NCBI GenBank assembly: GCA_018242365.1
Contig: JAFECB010000004.1
Coordinates: 62,001 to 126,000 of the forward strand
DNA: 64,000 nucleotides
Origin: Pseudomonadota bacterium
Lineage (GTDB): Bacteria; Pseudomonadota; Gammaproteobacteria; Xanthomonadales; Xanthomonadaceae
Direction: 5' to 3'
Under the pieces are notes generated by a model that was not told where the DNA came from, searched no databases, and saw only the letters and a list, made by a program, of their open reading frames with translations. The position numbers were made by a program, and so were the translations under genes. Below are positions 56,894 through 64,000 of this stretch, one piece after another (within the stretch, counting starts at the first letter, position 1; the number at the start of each line of letters is the position of its first letter).

Positions 56894-57517
56894 TCACTCG
56901 GCCTGTCGGCCGGCGGCGGTGTCGAGCACGTCCTGCAACTGCATCGCCTCGTGTTCCATGTCGACGATGTAGCTGGCGATGCGCCCGCGAAAATATCGGT
57001 GGAAGGCCAGCGCGGGAATCGCCACGATCATGCCGGTCGCCGTGCACACCAGCGCCTTGCCAATGCCACCGGCGAGTTGGGTGGCGTCACCGATGCCGTG
57101 GTCGAGAATGCCGAGGAACAGCTGGATCATGCCGACCACGGTGCCGAACAGGCCCAGCAATGGGCCGGCCGCGGCAATCGTGCCCAGTGAGTTGAGGAAG
57201 CGCTCCATTCGATGGACGAGGTGGCGGCCCACGTCCTCGACGCGTTCGCGGATGATCTCGCGGCTGCGATGGCGCACGTCTAGTTCGGCGGCCAGCAGCG
57301 CGCCCAGCGGCGAGGTCGCCCGCAGGGACTCGATATGTGAGGGTTCCAGCGCATTTCCGCGCGCCACCCAGGTGCGTACTTCGTCGCCCAATCCGGGCGG
57401 CATCACCCGATCCCGACGCAGGCTCCAGAAACGTTCCACCACGATGGCAAGGCCGGCCACGGTCAGCAGCAGCAGCGGGATCATCGGCCAGCCTCCGGCC
57501 TTGATCAGTTCCAGCAC
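56894..57517 (-). CDS. exbB: ExbB/TolQ family proton channel protein
   Basis: A 207-residue inner-membrane protein with three helices (MIPLLLLTVAGLAIVVERFW near the start; IAAAGPLLGLFGTVVGMIQL; the third near IGKALVCTATGMIVAIPALA) and the MotA/TolQ/ExbB signature. It uses a GTG start. The exbD-like gene follows after 10 bases and comEC ends 26 bases upstream. Confidence 0.93.
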   Translation of the reverse strand: MLELIKAGGWPMIPLLLLTVAGLAIVVERFWSLRRDRVMPPGLGDEVRTWVARGNALEPSHIESLRATSPLGALLAAELDVRHRSREIIRERVEDVGRHLVHRMERFLNSLGTIAAAGPLLGLFGTVVGMIQLFLGILDHGIGDATQLAGGIGKALVCTATGMIVAIPALAFHRYFRGRIASYIVDMEHEAMQLQDVLDTAAGRQAE

Positions 57518-57543
57518 GGGTCAATCCTCTTGCCCGAAGGCAC

Positions 57544-59967
57544 TCATTGCTCAGGCGCGTAGCATAGCCCAGCCGACTGTCCGCGCCTGCGCACGGCGTC
57601 CCACAGACGCGGCAGGTCGGAACGGCGCTCGCGCACGCGCAGCCCGTCCTGGCCGATCCAGACCCGTAGCGCTCCGGAACGCGAGGTATCCAGCACCTCG
57701 GAGCCTGCATCGCACCAACGCCGCACGACCTGCTGGCGCGGATGACGGAAACGGTTGTCGGCACCGGTTGAGACCAGCGCCAACCGTGCACCCACGGCGG
57801 TGACGAAGGCCGGATCCGACGACCCCGCACTGCCGTGGTGGGGAACGATCACGACATCGCTGCGCAGCCCAACGCCCTGCGTAGCGACCAGCTTGCGTTC
57901 GCTGTAATTGCCGATATCGCCGGCCAACAGAGCGCTTCCCTGCGCGGTTTCGATGTGCAGGACGCAGCTGGATTCATTACCGAGGTAAGGCACGCCTTCA
58001 TCCGGGCTCAGAATGCGGAAACGCACACCGTCCCATTCCCAGGTTTGACCAGCAATGCAGTCCTTGCTGCCGGGCGAAGGACTGCCGACTGGGGCGAGCA
58101 CCACCTGCATGGGAAAGGCGGCGGCCACGGCGTTGCGACCGCCAGCGTGATCCATGTCGCCATGGCTGACGATACCCAAATCCAGTTGTCGCACACCGAG
58201 CCCGTGCAAGGCCGGAATCACCGCGCGTTCGCCTGCGTCGTAACCATCGGGAACCGCGGGCCCCATGTCGAACAACAGGCTGTGATGGCGGGTGCGCACC
58301 AGCACCGACAGCCCCTGCCCGACATCGATCGCCGTCAGTTCAACCTCGCCCGCGTCCGGCAATTCCAAGGGTGGATGCAGCAAGGGCAACCACAGCAGCA
58401 GCGCCAGCCATCGTCCCGGCAGACCACGCGGCAACAGCAGCCAGAATGCCGACAACAAGGCCAACGGCAAGGCATACCAGCGCGACTCGGGCAACCACAG
58501 CAGCGCCAGCGGGCTGTCGGCAATCCGTGTGAGCGCCGGCCACAGTAGATCGAAGCACCATGCCGAGGCGTGCCAGAACCACGCGCCCCAACCTGCATGG
58601 ATGGCGTCGACGAGCACGCCAAACAACCCCAGTGGTATTACCACCAGGCTCCACCACGGCACCGCCGCAAGATTGGCCAAGGGGCCGGCTGTCGAAGCCT
58701 GCCCGAACAAGACGACACTCAGCGGCAACAAGCCCAGACTGGCCACCGCTTGCGCCGACAGGAAGCCGCGCAACTGACCTCGCCATCCTGCGCCGTCACC
58801 TTCCGGGAGGCACCACAGCAACCACGCCACTCCAGCGAAACTGAGCCAGAAGCCCGCACCGAGCACGGCCAACGGATCCATCAACAGGAGGACCCCACAA
58901 CCCAACGCCAGCGTGTCAGTAAGCCGTTGGCGCCGTCGCAGCCAGCGCGTGGCGACCAGGGCCGCGATCATCACCGCGGTGCGCAGGGTCGGCACCGCCA
59001 TGCCGGTGACCAAGGCATAACCGAAAGCCCCCGTGATCGCGCCCGCGCCTGCCACAAATTGACGCGGAATCCAGCGACACAGCGACGGCCAAAACCACCA
59101 GGCTGCGGCCACCAGCAAAGCGCAAAAGCCCGCCACCAGGCCGACATGGAACCCGGAAATGGCGATCAGGTGGGTCAGGCCCGCAGCTCGAAGCCGGGTC
59201 CAGTCCTGTTGATCCAGAAAGCGCGTGTCGCCCAATGCCAATGCGCGCACGTATCGAGATGACGGGTCGGCCACCGCCGCGCCGATGCGCGCACTCATGT
59301 GCTCGCGCCAAGCGTCCAGACCGCTGCCGAGGGCCAATTGTTTCGCTTGCGTGGGCTTCACGAGATAGCCAGTTGCCGCGATCCGAGCCGCCAGCGCGTA
59401 GCGTTCGGCATCGCTGGCACCGGGATTGCGCAGGCCGCGCGGCGCACGCAGGCGTACCGGCAATTGCCAGCGGCTGCCCGCACGTAGGGCCGCGCGTGGC
59501 CGTGGATCGTCGTCGTACCAGCCGAGGCGCAGGGTCTTGCCGCGCAGAGCTGCTGGTTGTCGCTCATCGTCATCGACCACGAATTCGAAGCTGGTCCGCT
59601 TCGGATCGCTCACCGGAAGATCGTGGACGCGTCCGCGCAGCGTGAATGGATGGCTCTGCAGGTCTGGCGGGAGCTGCGCATCGAGCGCGCTTGCCGCCTG
59701 CATGCCCGCGAAGGCGATCCCGAACAGCAGCGCACCGAGTGGGCGCAGCGGTGAACGCCAGATCGTGCCGGCCACGCCAGCAAGCAGGAGGACCAGCAAA
59801 AGCCAATGCGGCGGCAGTGCAGGTAGCAGCAGGCAGGTGCCGACACCGGCCAGCAATGAGGCGACACAGGCCGGGCCGAACAATGTCGGTGCGGCACCCG
59901 TGCAGAGGCGCGCAAGACCCGCGCGCATTGGCGTGATCGGAAGAGTGAGGGCGACGACAGCAGCCAT
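57544..59967 (-). CDS. comEC: DNA internalization protein ComEC/Rec2
   Basis: Inner-membrane channel importing single-stranded DNA in natural transformation. The 807 residues have an N-terminal DUF4131 region, the Competence domain (LTHLIAISGFHVGLVAGFCA, TGMAVPTLRTAVMIAALVA) with many helices, and a C-terminal metallo-beta-lactamase-like domain (LTAIDVGQGLSVLVRT, SHGDMDHAGG, DVVIVPHHGSAGS). All metal-binding residues of the latter appear intact, so it could be nucleolytic. It heads the operon leading to exbB, exbD, msbA, lpxK and marC. With radA and the FimT-like pseudopilin it hints at natural competence. Confidence 0.95.
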   Translation of the reverse strand: MAAVVALTLPITPMRAGLARLCTGAAPTLFGPACVASLLAGVGTCLLLPALPPHWLLLVLLLAGVAGTIWRSPLRPLGALLFGIAFAGMQAASALDAQLPPDLQSHPFTLRGRVHDLPVSDPKRTSFEFVVDDDERQPAALRGKTLRLGWYDDDPRPRAALRAGSRWQLPVRLRAPRGLRNPGASDAERYALAARIAATGYLVKPTQAKQLALGSGLDAWREHMSARIGAAVADPSSRYVRALALGDTRFLDQQDWTRLRAAGLTHLIAISGFHVGLVAGFCALLVAAAWWFWPSLCRWIPRQFVAGAGAITGAFGYALVTGMAVPTLRTAVMIAALVATRWLRRRQRLTDTLALGCGVLLLMDPLAVLGAGFWLSFAGVAWLLWCLPEGDGAGWRGQLRGFLSAQAVASLGLLPLSVVLFGQASTAGPLANLAAVPWWSLVVIPLGLFGVLVDAIHAGWGAWFWHASAWCFDLLWPALTRIADSPLALLWLPESRWYALPLALLSAFWLLLPRGLPGRWLALLLWLPLLHPPLELPDAGEVELTAIDVGQGLSVLVRTRHHSLLFDMGPAVPDGYDAGERAVIPALHGLGVRQLDLGIVSHGDMDHAGGRNAVAAAFPMQVVLAPVGSPSPGSKDCIAGQTWEWDGVRFRILSPDEGVPYLGNESSCVLHIETAQGSALLAGDIGNYSERKLVATQGVGLRSDVVIVPHHGSAGSSDPAFVTAVGARLALVSTGADNRFRHPRQQVVRRWCDAGSEVLDTSRSGALRVWIGQDGLRVRERRSDLPRLWDAVRRRGQSAGLCYAPEQ

Positions 59968-60118
59968 GCGGGCAGCATGCCTGCGGGTGTCGTCACGTTG
60001 TATCGGTGCACATCTTGATCTTGGCTAGGACTTTGCTGATACGGCGATGACGCGTGGCGGTCACCATGCTGTCCGCTCATCCAACGCAGCGCCACTCATG
60101 TCCCCTGTTGAAGCAGCC

Positions 60119-60307
60119 TCAGAACACGAGGATCAGCGCCAATGCCAGCGCGATGTAGAGGGCAATCGCCCCCCAGAATCCGGTCGGAGCGTCCTCGCGC
60201 GTGATCCGCTTTGCCCAGACGCCGGACTTGACCACGACTTCGCCCTGCACGATGGCGTAGGCCACGTAAAGCAGCAACAGTCCACCGAACAGCTTGAACA
60301 GCAACAC
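60119..60307 (-). CDS. Small two-helix membrane protein of unknown function
   Basis: A 62-residue protein with two hydrophobic segments (LFKLFGGLLLLYVAYAIVQG and GFWGAIALYIALALALILVF) joined by a charged loop. It uses a GTG start 2 bases after the lolD stop, so it is translated in the same operon. No family is recognised. The spacing and composition favour a real gene, but evidence is limited. Confidence 0.6.
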   Translation of the reverse strand: MLLFKLFGGLLLLYVAYAIVQGEVVVKSGVWAKRITREDAPTGFWGAIALYIALALALILVF

Positions 60308-60309
60308 GA

Positions 60310-61047
60310 TCAGACGTCGCTGCTGGCGAGCGCATGCAGGCGCCCGTCACGCAATTCCAGAACACGGTCAAGGCGACGGGCAAGGCGGCGGTCATGGGTC
60401 ACCAGGACCAGGCTGGTCGCCTTGGCTCGATTGAGTTCCAGCATCTGCTCGAACACCACAGCGGCGGTCTTTTCGTCGAGGTTGCCGGTGGGTTCGTCAC
60501 CGAGGACACAGGCTGGATCGTTGACCAGGGCGCGTGCGACGGCTGCGCGCTGGCGCTCGCCGCCGGAAAGCTCGCCGGGCTTGTGCGCCAATCGATGGCC
60601 CAGCCCGACTGACTCCAGCAGGGCTTGTGCACGCTGCCGCGCCTCGCGGGTCGAACGCCCCGCCAGCAGGACCGGCATCATCACGTTTTCCAGCGCGGTG
60701 AATTCCGGCAGCAGGTGGTGGAACTGGTAGATGAAGCCGAGCGAGGCATTGCGCAGTCGACCGCGAGCGGCATCGGAGAGGCCGCTCATCTTCTGGTCTG
60801 CGACGTAGACCTCGCCTGACGAAGGGACATCCAATCCGCCAAGCAGGTGCAACAAGGTGCTCTTGCCGGCACCGGATGCGCCGACAATCGCCACGGTTTC
60901 ACCACGCATCACCGAAAAATCCAGCCACTCGAATACCTTGGTGCGCAGCGCTCCCTCGGCATAGGTTTTGCTGAGGCGCTCAGCCCGAACCACTGCGCTG
61001 GAAGCCGCCGCCATCGCCACCGTGTCTCCATTCATGGCGTCATTCAT
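60310..61047 (-). CDS. lolD: Lipoprotein-releasing system ATP-binding protein LolD
   Basis: ATPase of the Lol complex that extracts mature lipoproteins from the inner membrane for LolA. The 245 residues show Walker A ([17 protein letters not shown]), the LolD motif region ([20 protein letters not shown]), the ABC signature ([15 protein letters not shown]) and Walker B ([12 protein letters not shown]). The ATG at 61047 overlaps the permease stop; the upstream extension of the frame is not used. Confidence 0.95.
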   Translation of the reverse strand: MNDAMNGDTVAMAAASSAVVRAERLSKTYAEGALRTKVFEWLDFSVMRGETVAIVGASGAGKSTLLHLLGGLDVPSSGEVYVADQKMSGLSDAARGRLRNASLGFIYQFHHLLPEFTALENVMMPVLLAGRSTREARQRAQALLESVGLGHRLAHKPGELSGGERQRAAVARALVNDPACVLGDEPTGNLDEKTAAVVFEQMLELNRAKATSLVLVTHDRRLARRLDRVLELRDGRLHALASSDV

Positions 61048-62284
61048 AGCGCAGCGCCTCCGCCGGTGCCGTGCGCGCCGCACGCCAGGCCGGGTACAGG
61101 GTGGCAAGGAAGGCCATGCCCAGCGCCGAAGCAGCGATCTTCAGCACATCGGCGGCCTGCAGGTCAGTCGGCAGGCCGGTGATGTAGTAGACGTCCTCGG
61201 GTAGCAGCTTCACGTGCAGCAGCATCTCGATGCCGTGCAGGATGGCATCGAGGTTCAGGGTCAACAGGATGCCGCCGATCACACCGGTGACCGTGCCGAT
61301 CACGCCGATCAGGCTGCCTTGCACCATGAACACCTGCATCACCTTGCCCGGCGTCAGCCCCAGCGTGCGCAGGATGGCGATGTCGGCCTGCTTGTCGGTG
61401 ACCAGCATCACCTGCGAGGACACCAGGTTGAACGCCCCCATCGCCACCAGCAGCGACAGCAGGATCGCCATCACCGTCTTTTCCATCTTGAGCGCACGGA
61501 ACAGGTTGGCATTGTCCTGGGTCCAATCGCTGACGCTGTAGGGGCCACGCAGTTTCAACGCCAGATCGCGCGCGACATTGAAGGCCTGGTCCATGTCATG
61601 CATGCGCAGGCGCACGCCGGTGACGCCGTCACCCATGCGCAGGATGCGCTGCAGGTCGCCCATGTTGACGACGGCCAGACCCTTGTCGAATTCGTTGTAG
61701 CCGGCCTCGAAAATGCCGCTGACACGAAAGCGCTTCATCGTCTGCACGCCACCGACCGGCGTACTGCGGAACTCGGCGAAGGTGACAATCACGTCATCAC
61801 CCACGCCCACGCCCAGCCAAAGCGCCAATTCACGCCCGAGCACGATGTTGAAACTACCCGGCGTCAGGTCCGACAACTTGCCCTGCACCATCTTGCTGGC
61901 CAGCACCGAGACTTTCGGCTCCTCGGCGGGCAGCACGCCACGCACCATCGCGGGCTGATTGTTGGCCCCCGAGATCAAGGCTTCCTTTTCGATATAGGGT
62001 GCGGCCCCGGCGACCCGGCGATCGCGCACCGCCACCGCCACCGCGCGTCGCCAATCGGTCAACGGCTCGCCATAGCCGCTGACCGTGGCATGTGCGGCCA
62101 TGCCGAGCATGCGATCGCGAATCTCCTTCTGGAATCCGCTCATCACCGCCAGCGTAGTGATCAGCGCGGTCACGCCCAGCGCAATACCCAGAATCGAGGC
62201 CAGCGAGATAAAGGAGATGAAGCCGTTGCGACGTTTTGCGCGCAAATAGCGCAGGCCGATGGCGACGGGAACGGGTTTGTACAT
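61040..62284 (-). CDS. lolC: Lipoprotein-releasing permease, LolC/LolE family
   Basis: Inner-membrane subunit of the Lol complex, 414 residues, with four helices and a large periplasmic domain between the first and second. N-terminus [20 protein letters not shown] and C-terminal [19 protein letters not shown] are diagnostic. Only one permease gene lies beside lolD; a second could be elsewhere, or the protein may work as a homodimer like LolF. The start at 62284 is well supported; the frame extends further without family match. Confidence 0.92.
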   Translation of the reverse strand: MYKPVPVAIGLRYLRAKRRNGFISFISLASILGIALGVTALITTLAVMSGFQKEIRDRMLGMAAHATVSGYGEPLTDWRRAVAVAVRDRRVAGAAPYIEKEALISGANNQPAMVRGVLPAEEPKVSVLASKMVQGKLSDLTPGSFNIVLGRELALWLGVGVGDDVIVTFAEFRSTPVGGVQTMKRFRVSGIFEAGYNEFDKGLAVVNMGDLQRILRMGDGVTGVRLRMHDMDQAFNVARDLALKLRGPYSVSDWTQDNANLFRALKMEKTVMAILLSLLVAMGAFNLVSSQVMLVTDKQADIAILRTLGLTPGKVMQVFMVQGSLIGVIGTVTGVIGGILLTLNLDAILHGIEMLLHVKLLPEDVYYITGLPTDLQAADVLKIAASALGMAFLATLYPAWRAARTAPAEALRYE

Positions 62285-62306
62285 CGGGGGCCCTTGCAGT
62301 GACCGC

Positions 62307-62798
62307 CTATCGTGCCACCGATGCGCGGCCCAGTGCAGCCTCGCGGGCACGCATGGCCAGCCGCAGTTCACGTCGCGCGCGGACGTCCAGCACATCCGGC
62401 CAGAACACCAGGCGTCGTCGAGGCCCACCGGCGTGCCCGCGCCATTCGAGGAAGGCCAAGGGACCACGCCAGCGCACGCGCAGCTCGATCATCGGATCAC
62501 CATCGCAACGCGCTTCAGCACCCGACCCCGGGATCAGCAAGTCGCGAGCGACAGACCGGCGGTAGGTTCGAACGATACGCACGCCGTGGACGGCGGCCAA
62601 CAGCGCCAGTGGACAGGCCACGCCCGGAGCCAGCCCGCTTGCGAGCACGGATAAAGGGGCAAGCAGGGTCAATAGCGCCAGTGTCAACGTGCAGATGCGC
62701 GATGGTCGCCATTGGTAGTGTCCCGGCAGCGGTACCGCGCAGGGTTCAAGCCCGGATCGGCAGATTGCGGATGTGTTCGACGAGGTCGGCAAGTGCAT
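62307..62798 (-). CDS. YgfX-like membrane protein (CptA)
   Basis: A 163-residue protein with two adjacent helices (about 35-75) and a soluble C-terminal part ([25 protein letters not shown]). This matches the E. coli YgfX layout, including the family's late WxPD-type residues, and the position next to sdhE agrees. The role is unsettled; it was proposed as a toxin acting on cytoskeletal proteins, with YgfY/SdhE as antitoxin. The only ATG in frame overlaps sdhE by about 53 bases, so the true start may be nearer residue 20. Confidence 0.75.
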   Translation of the reverse strand: MHLPTSSNTSAICRSGLEPCAVPLPGHYQWRPSRICTLTLALLTLLAPLSVLASGLAPGVACPLALLAAVHGVRIVRTYRRSVARDLLIPGSGAEARCDGDPMIELRVRWRGPLAFLEWRGHAGGPRRRLVFWPDVLDVRARRELRLAMRAREAALGRASVAR

Positions 62799-63003
62799 AA
62801 TCGGCAGGTTTCTCGAGACCGGAGAGCCAGCGCCAGAGGATGTCGTCCTCGCACGCCAACAGCCTCAGGAAAACATCCCGCTGCTCACTCGGACTTTGCC
62901 GCCATCGCTGATCCAGCCAACGCCCCAGCAGGATGTCCAGCTCCATCATCCCGCGCCGACAGCGCCAGCGCAGTTTCTTCAGTTCGACGTCCTGGTCCAT
63001 CAT
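62746..63003 (-). CDS. sdhE: Succinate dehydrogenase assembly factor 2
   Basis: An 85-residue protein that promotes covalent FAD attachment to SdhA. The family motif [14 protein letters not shown] (with its essential RGxxE) and the tail [16 protein letters not shown] are clear. It follows sdhB by 25 bases in the sdh operon. Confidence 0.95.
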   Translation of the reverse strand: MMDQDVELKKLRWRCRRGMMELDILLGRWLDQRWRQSPSEQRDVFLRLLACEDDILWRWLSGLEKPADYALADLVEHIRNLPIRA

Positions 63004-63028
63004 GTTCAGTGGGCCGAATCGGCCCGCA

Positions 63029-63811
63029 TCACAGCCTGCGCGCCAACATCAACTTCTTGATCTCGGCAATTGCCTTCGCCGGATTCAGTCCCTTCGGGCA
63101 GGTGCGGGTGCAGTTCATGATGGTGTGACAGCGGTAGAGCTTGAACGGATCTTCCAGCTCGTCCAGTCGCGTACCGGTGTCCTCGTCGCGGCTGTCGGCG
63201 ATCCAGCGATACGCCTGCAGCAGGATGGCCGGACCGAGGTAGCGGTCGCCATTCCACCAGTAGCTCGGGCAGGAGGTCGAGCAGCATGCGCAAAGGATGC
63301 ACTCGTACAAGCCATCGAGCTTCTTGCGATCTTCCGGCGACTGCAGCCGCTCGCGATCCGCCGGCGGCTGCGACTGGGTGCGGATCCATGGCCGGATGCT
63401 GGCGTACTGGGCGTAGAAATGAGTCAGGTCCGGGACCAGATCCTTCACCACCGGCATGTGCGGCAGCGGATGCACCTTTACGTGGCCCTTGTCGACCGAA
63501 TCGATCGCGCAGATGCAGGCCAGCGTGTTGGTGCCGTCGATGTTCATCGCGCAGGAGCCGCAGATGCCCTCGCGGCAGGAACGGCGGAAGGTCAGGGTCG
63601 GGTCGATCTCGTTCTTGATCTTGATCAGCGCGTCCAGGACCATCGGGCCGCAAGCGGCCATGTCCACCTCGTAGGTGTCCATGCGCGGATTGGCGTCGTC
63701 GTCCGGCGACCAGCGATAGACGTGGAAGGTGCGTGGCTTCTTCGCGCCCGGCGCTGGCCAGTGCTTGCCCTTCTGGATCTTCGAGTTTTTCGGCAGCGAA
63801 AATTCGGCCAT
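63029..63811 (-). CDS. sdhB: Succinate dehydrogenase iron-sulfur subunit
   Basis: Electron-transfer subunit of complex II, 260 residues. It has the [2Fe-2S] ligands ([21 protein letters not shown], cut here to CREGICGSC ... LAC), the [4Fe-4S] motif [12 protein letters not shown] and the [3Fe-4S] motif [12 protein letters not shown]. It lies 59 bases downstream of sdhA and leads into sdhE. Confidence 0.97.
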   Translation of the reverse strand: MAEFSLPKNSKIQKGKHWPAPGAKKPRTFHVYRWSPDDDANPRMDTYEVDMAACGPMVLDALIKIKNEIDPTLTFRRSCREGICGSCAMNIDGTNTLACICAIDSVDKGHVKVHPLPHMPVVKDLVPDLTHFYAQYASIRPWIRTQSQPPADRERLQSPEDRKKLDGLYECILCACCSTSCPSYWWNGDRYLGPAILLQAYRWIADSRDEDTGTRLDELEDPFKLYRCHTIMNCTRTCPKGLNPAKAIAEIKKLMLARRL

Positions 63812-63870
63812 TGCGTTCTCGGGATGCGTGTTCGTGGATCAGGTACGGAGCTGGCAGTGCATGCCGGGCG

Positions 63871-64000
63871 TCAGTAGACGCGCTTCTTCGGCGGCACCGT
63901 CTCGACCTCGTCGGTCAGGGTCTGGGTGTGCACCGGGCGGAAGTCGAAACCGGTGCGTCCATCGGCATCGATGGTGACCAGGGTGTGCTTCATCCATTCG
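63871..64000 (-). CDS. sdhA: Succinate dehydrogenase flavoprotein subunit, C-terminal end only
   Basis: Only the last 42 residues are in the window (WMKHTLVTIDADGRTGFDFR then PVHTQTLTDEVETVPPKKRV and Tyr), matching the SdhA C-terminus. The rest, with FAD and active site, lies beyond the right edge on the minus strand. Context with sdhB confirms it. Confidence 0.9.
   Translation of the reverse strand, partial: EWMKHTLVTIDADGRTGFDFRPVHTQTLTDEVETVPPKKRVY

Overview
The window is a GC-rich, densely coded chromosomal segment of a gammaproteobacterium, most likely in the Xanthomonadaceae/Rhodanobacteraceae group (Lysobacterales). The reasons are the ftsY-asmA-like-mutY-yggX run, the comEC-exbB-exbD-msbA-lpxK operon, the sdhA-sdhB-sdhE-ygfX-lolC-lolD order, an Oar-type TonB-dependent receptor and a GumB/GumC-like polysaccharide export pair. 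The genus cannot be fixed from the sequence alone. There is no rRNA, CRISPR array, complete prophage or transposase gene. Four tRNA genes are present: Val-GAC, Ala-CGC, Phe-GAA and Val-CAC.

Layout. 1-3946: tripartite MFS efflux operon (outer-membrane factor cut by the left edge, EmrA-like, EmrB-like). 4023-4610: chromosomal ccdAB toxin-antitoxin pair with its own promoter and operator. 4621-9577: radA (minus), then a GAF histidine kinase and a REC-DUF3369-HD-GYP regulator. 9794-14059: a VIT/vWA/DUF2135 secreted protein and, convergently, a Tat-exported M24 peptidase. 14266-17445: tRNA-Val, uvrB, a FimT/GspH pseudopilin and tRNA-Ala. 17483-19566: a short accessory segment next to tRNA-Ala, with four copies of a 9-base repeat, a TetR regulator divergent from an alpha/beta hydrolase and an operator between them. 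19761-27028: two pirins, then a cell-wall-flavoured stretch (NlpC/P60 peptidase, DUF819 permease, DUF3228 protein, L,D-transpeptidase-like lipoprotein, SDF-family symporter).

27246-27928: a Phd-type antitoxin with a PIN toxin. 27940-29604: a 14-base tandem repeat running into the end of lipA, then an Lrp/AsnC regulator. 29748-36315: class III aminotransferase, PsiF-like protein, upp, MBL hydrolase, gamma-glutamyltransferase, a lipoprotein and coaD. 36323-41182: rsmD divergent from ftsY-asmA-like-mutY-yggX, then a DUF6491 lipoprotein. 41441-47483: tRNA-Phe and a four-gene minus-strand polysaccharide-export operon (Wza/GumB-like, Wzc-like tyrosine kinase/co-polymerase, a membrane J-domain protein, a TPR protein) with no glycosyltransferase in sight. 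47619-52726: tRNA-Val, ppnN and the Oar-like receptor. 53083-59967: comEC-exbB-exbD-msbA-lpxK-marC, linking DNA uptake and lipid A export in one tightly overlapped operon. 60119-64000: sdhA(partial)-sdhB-sdhE-ygfX-lolC/E-lolD-small membrane protein.

Most of the window is housekeeping. The places most worth a second look are the ccdAB pair with an altered CcdB tail, the repeat-bearing segment beside tRNA-Ala, the Phd/PIN pair, the tandem repeat at the lipA terminus, the PsiF leader hairpin, and the J-domain-containing export operon. Many long open frames opposite real genes are GC-driven shadows and were left out.
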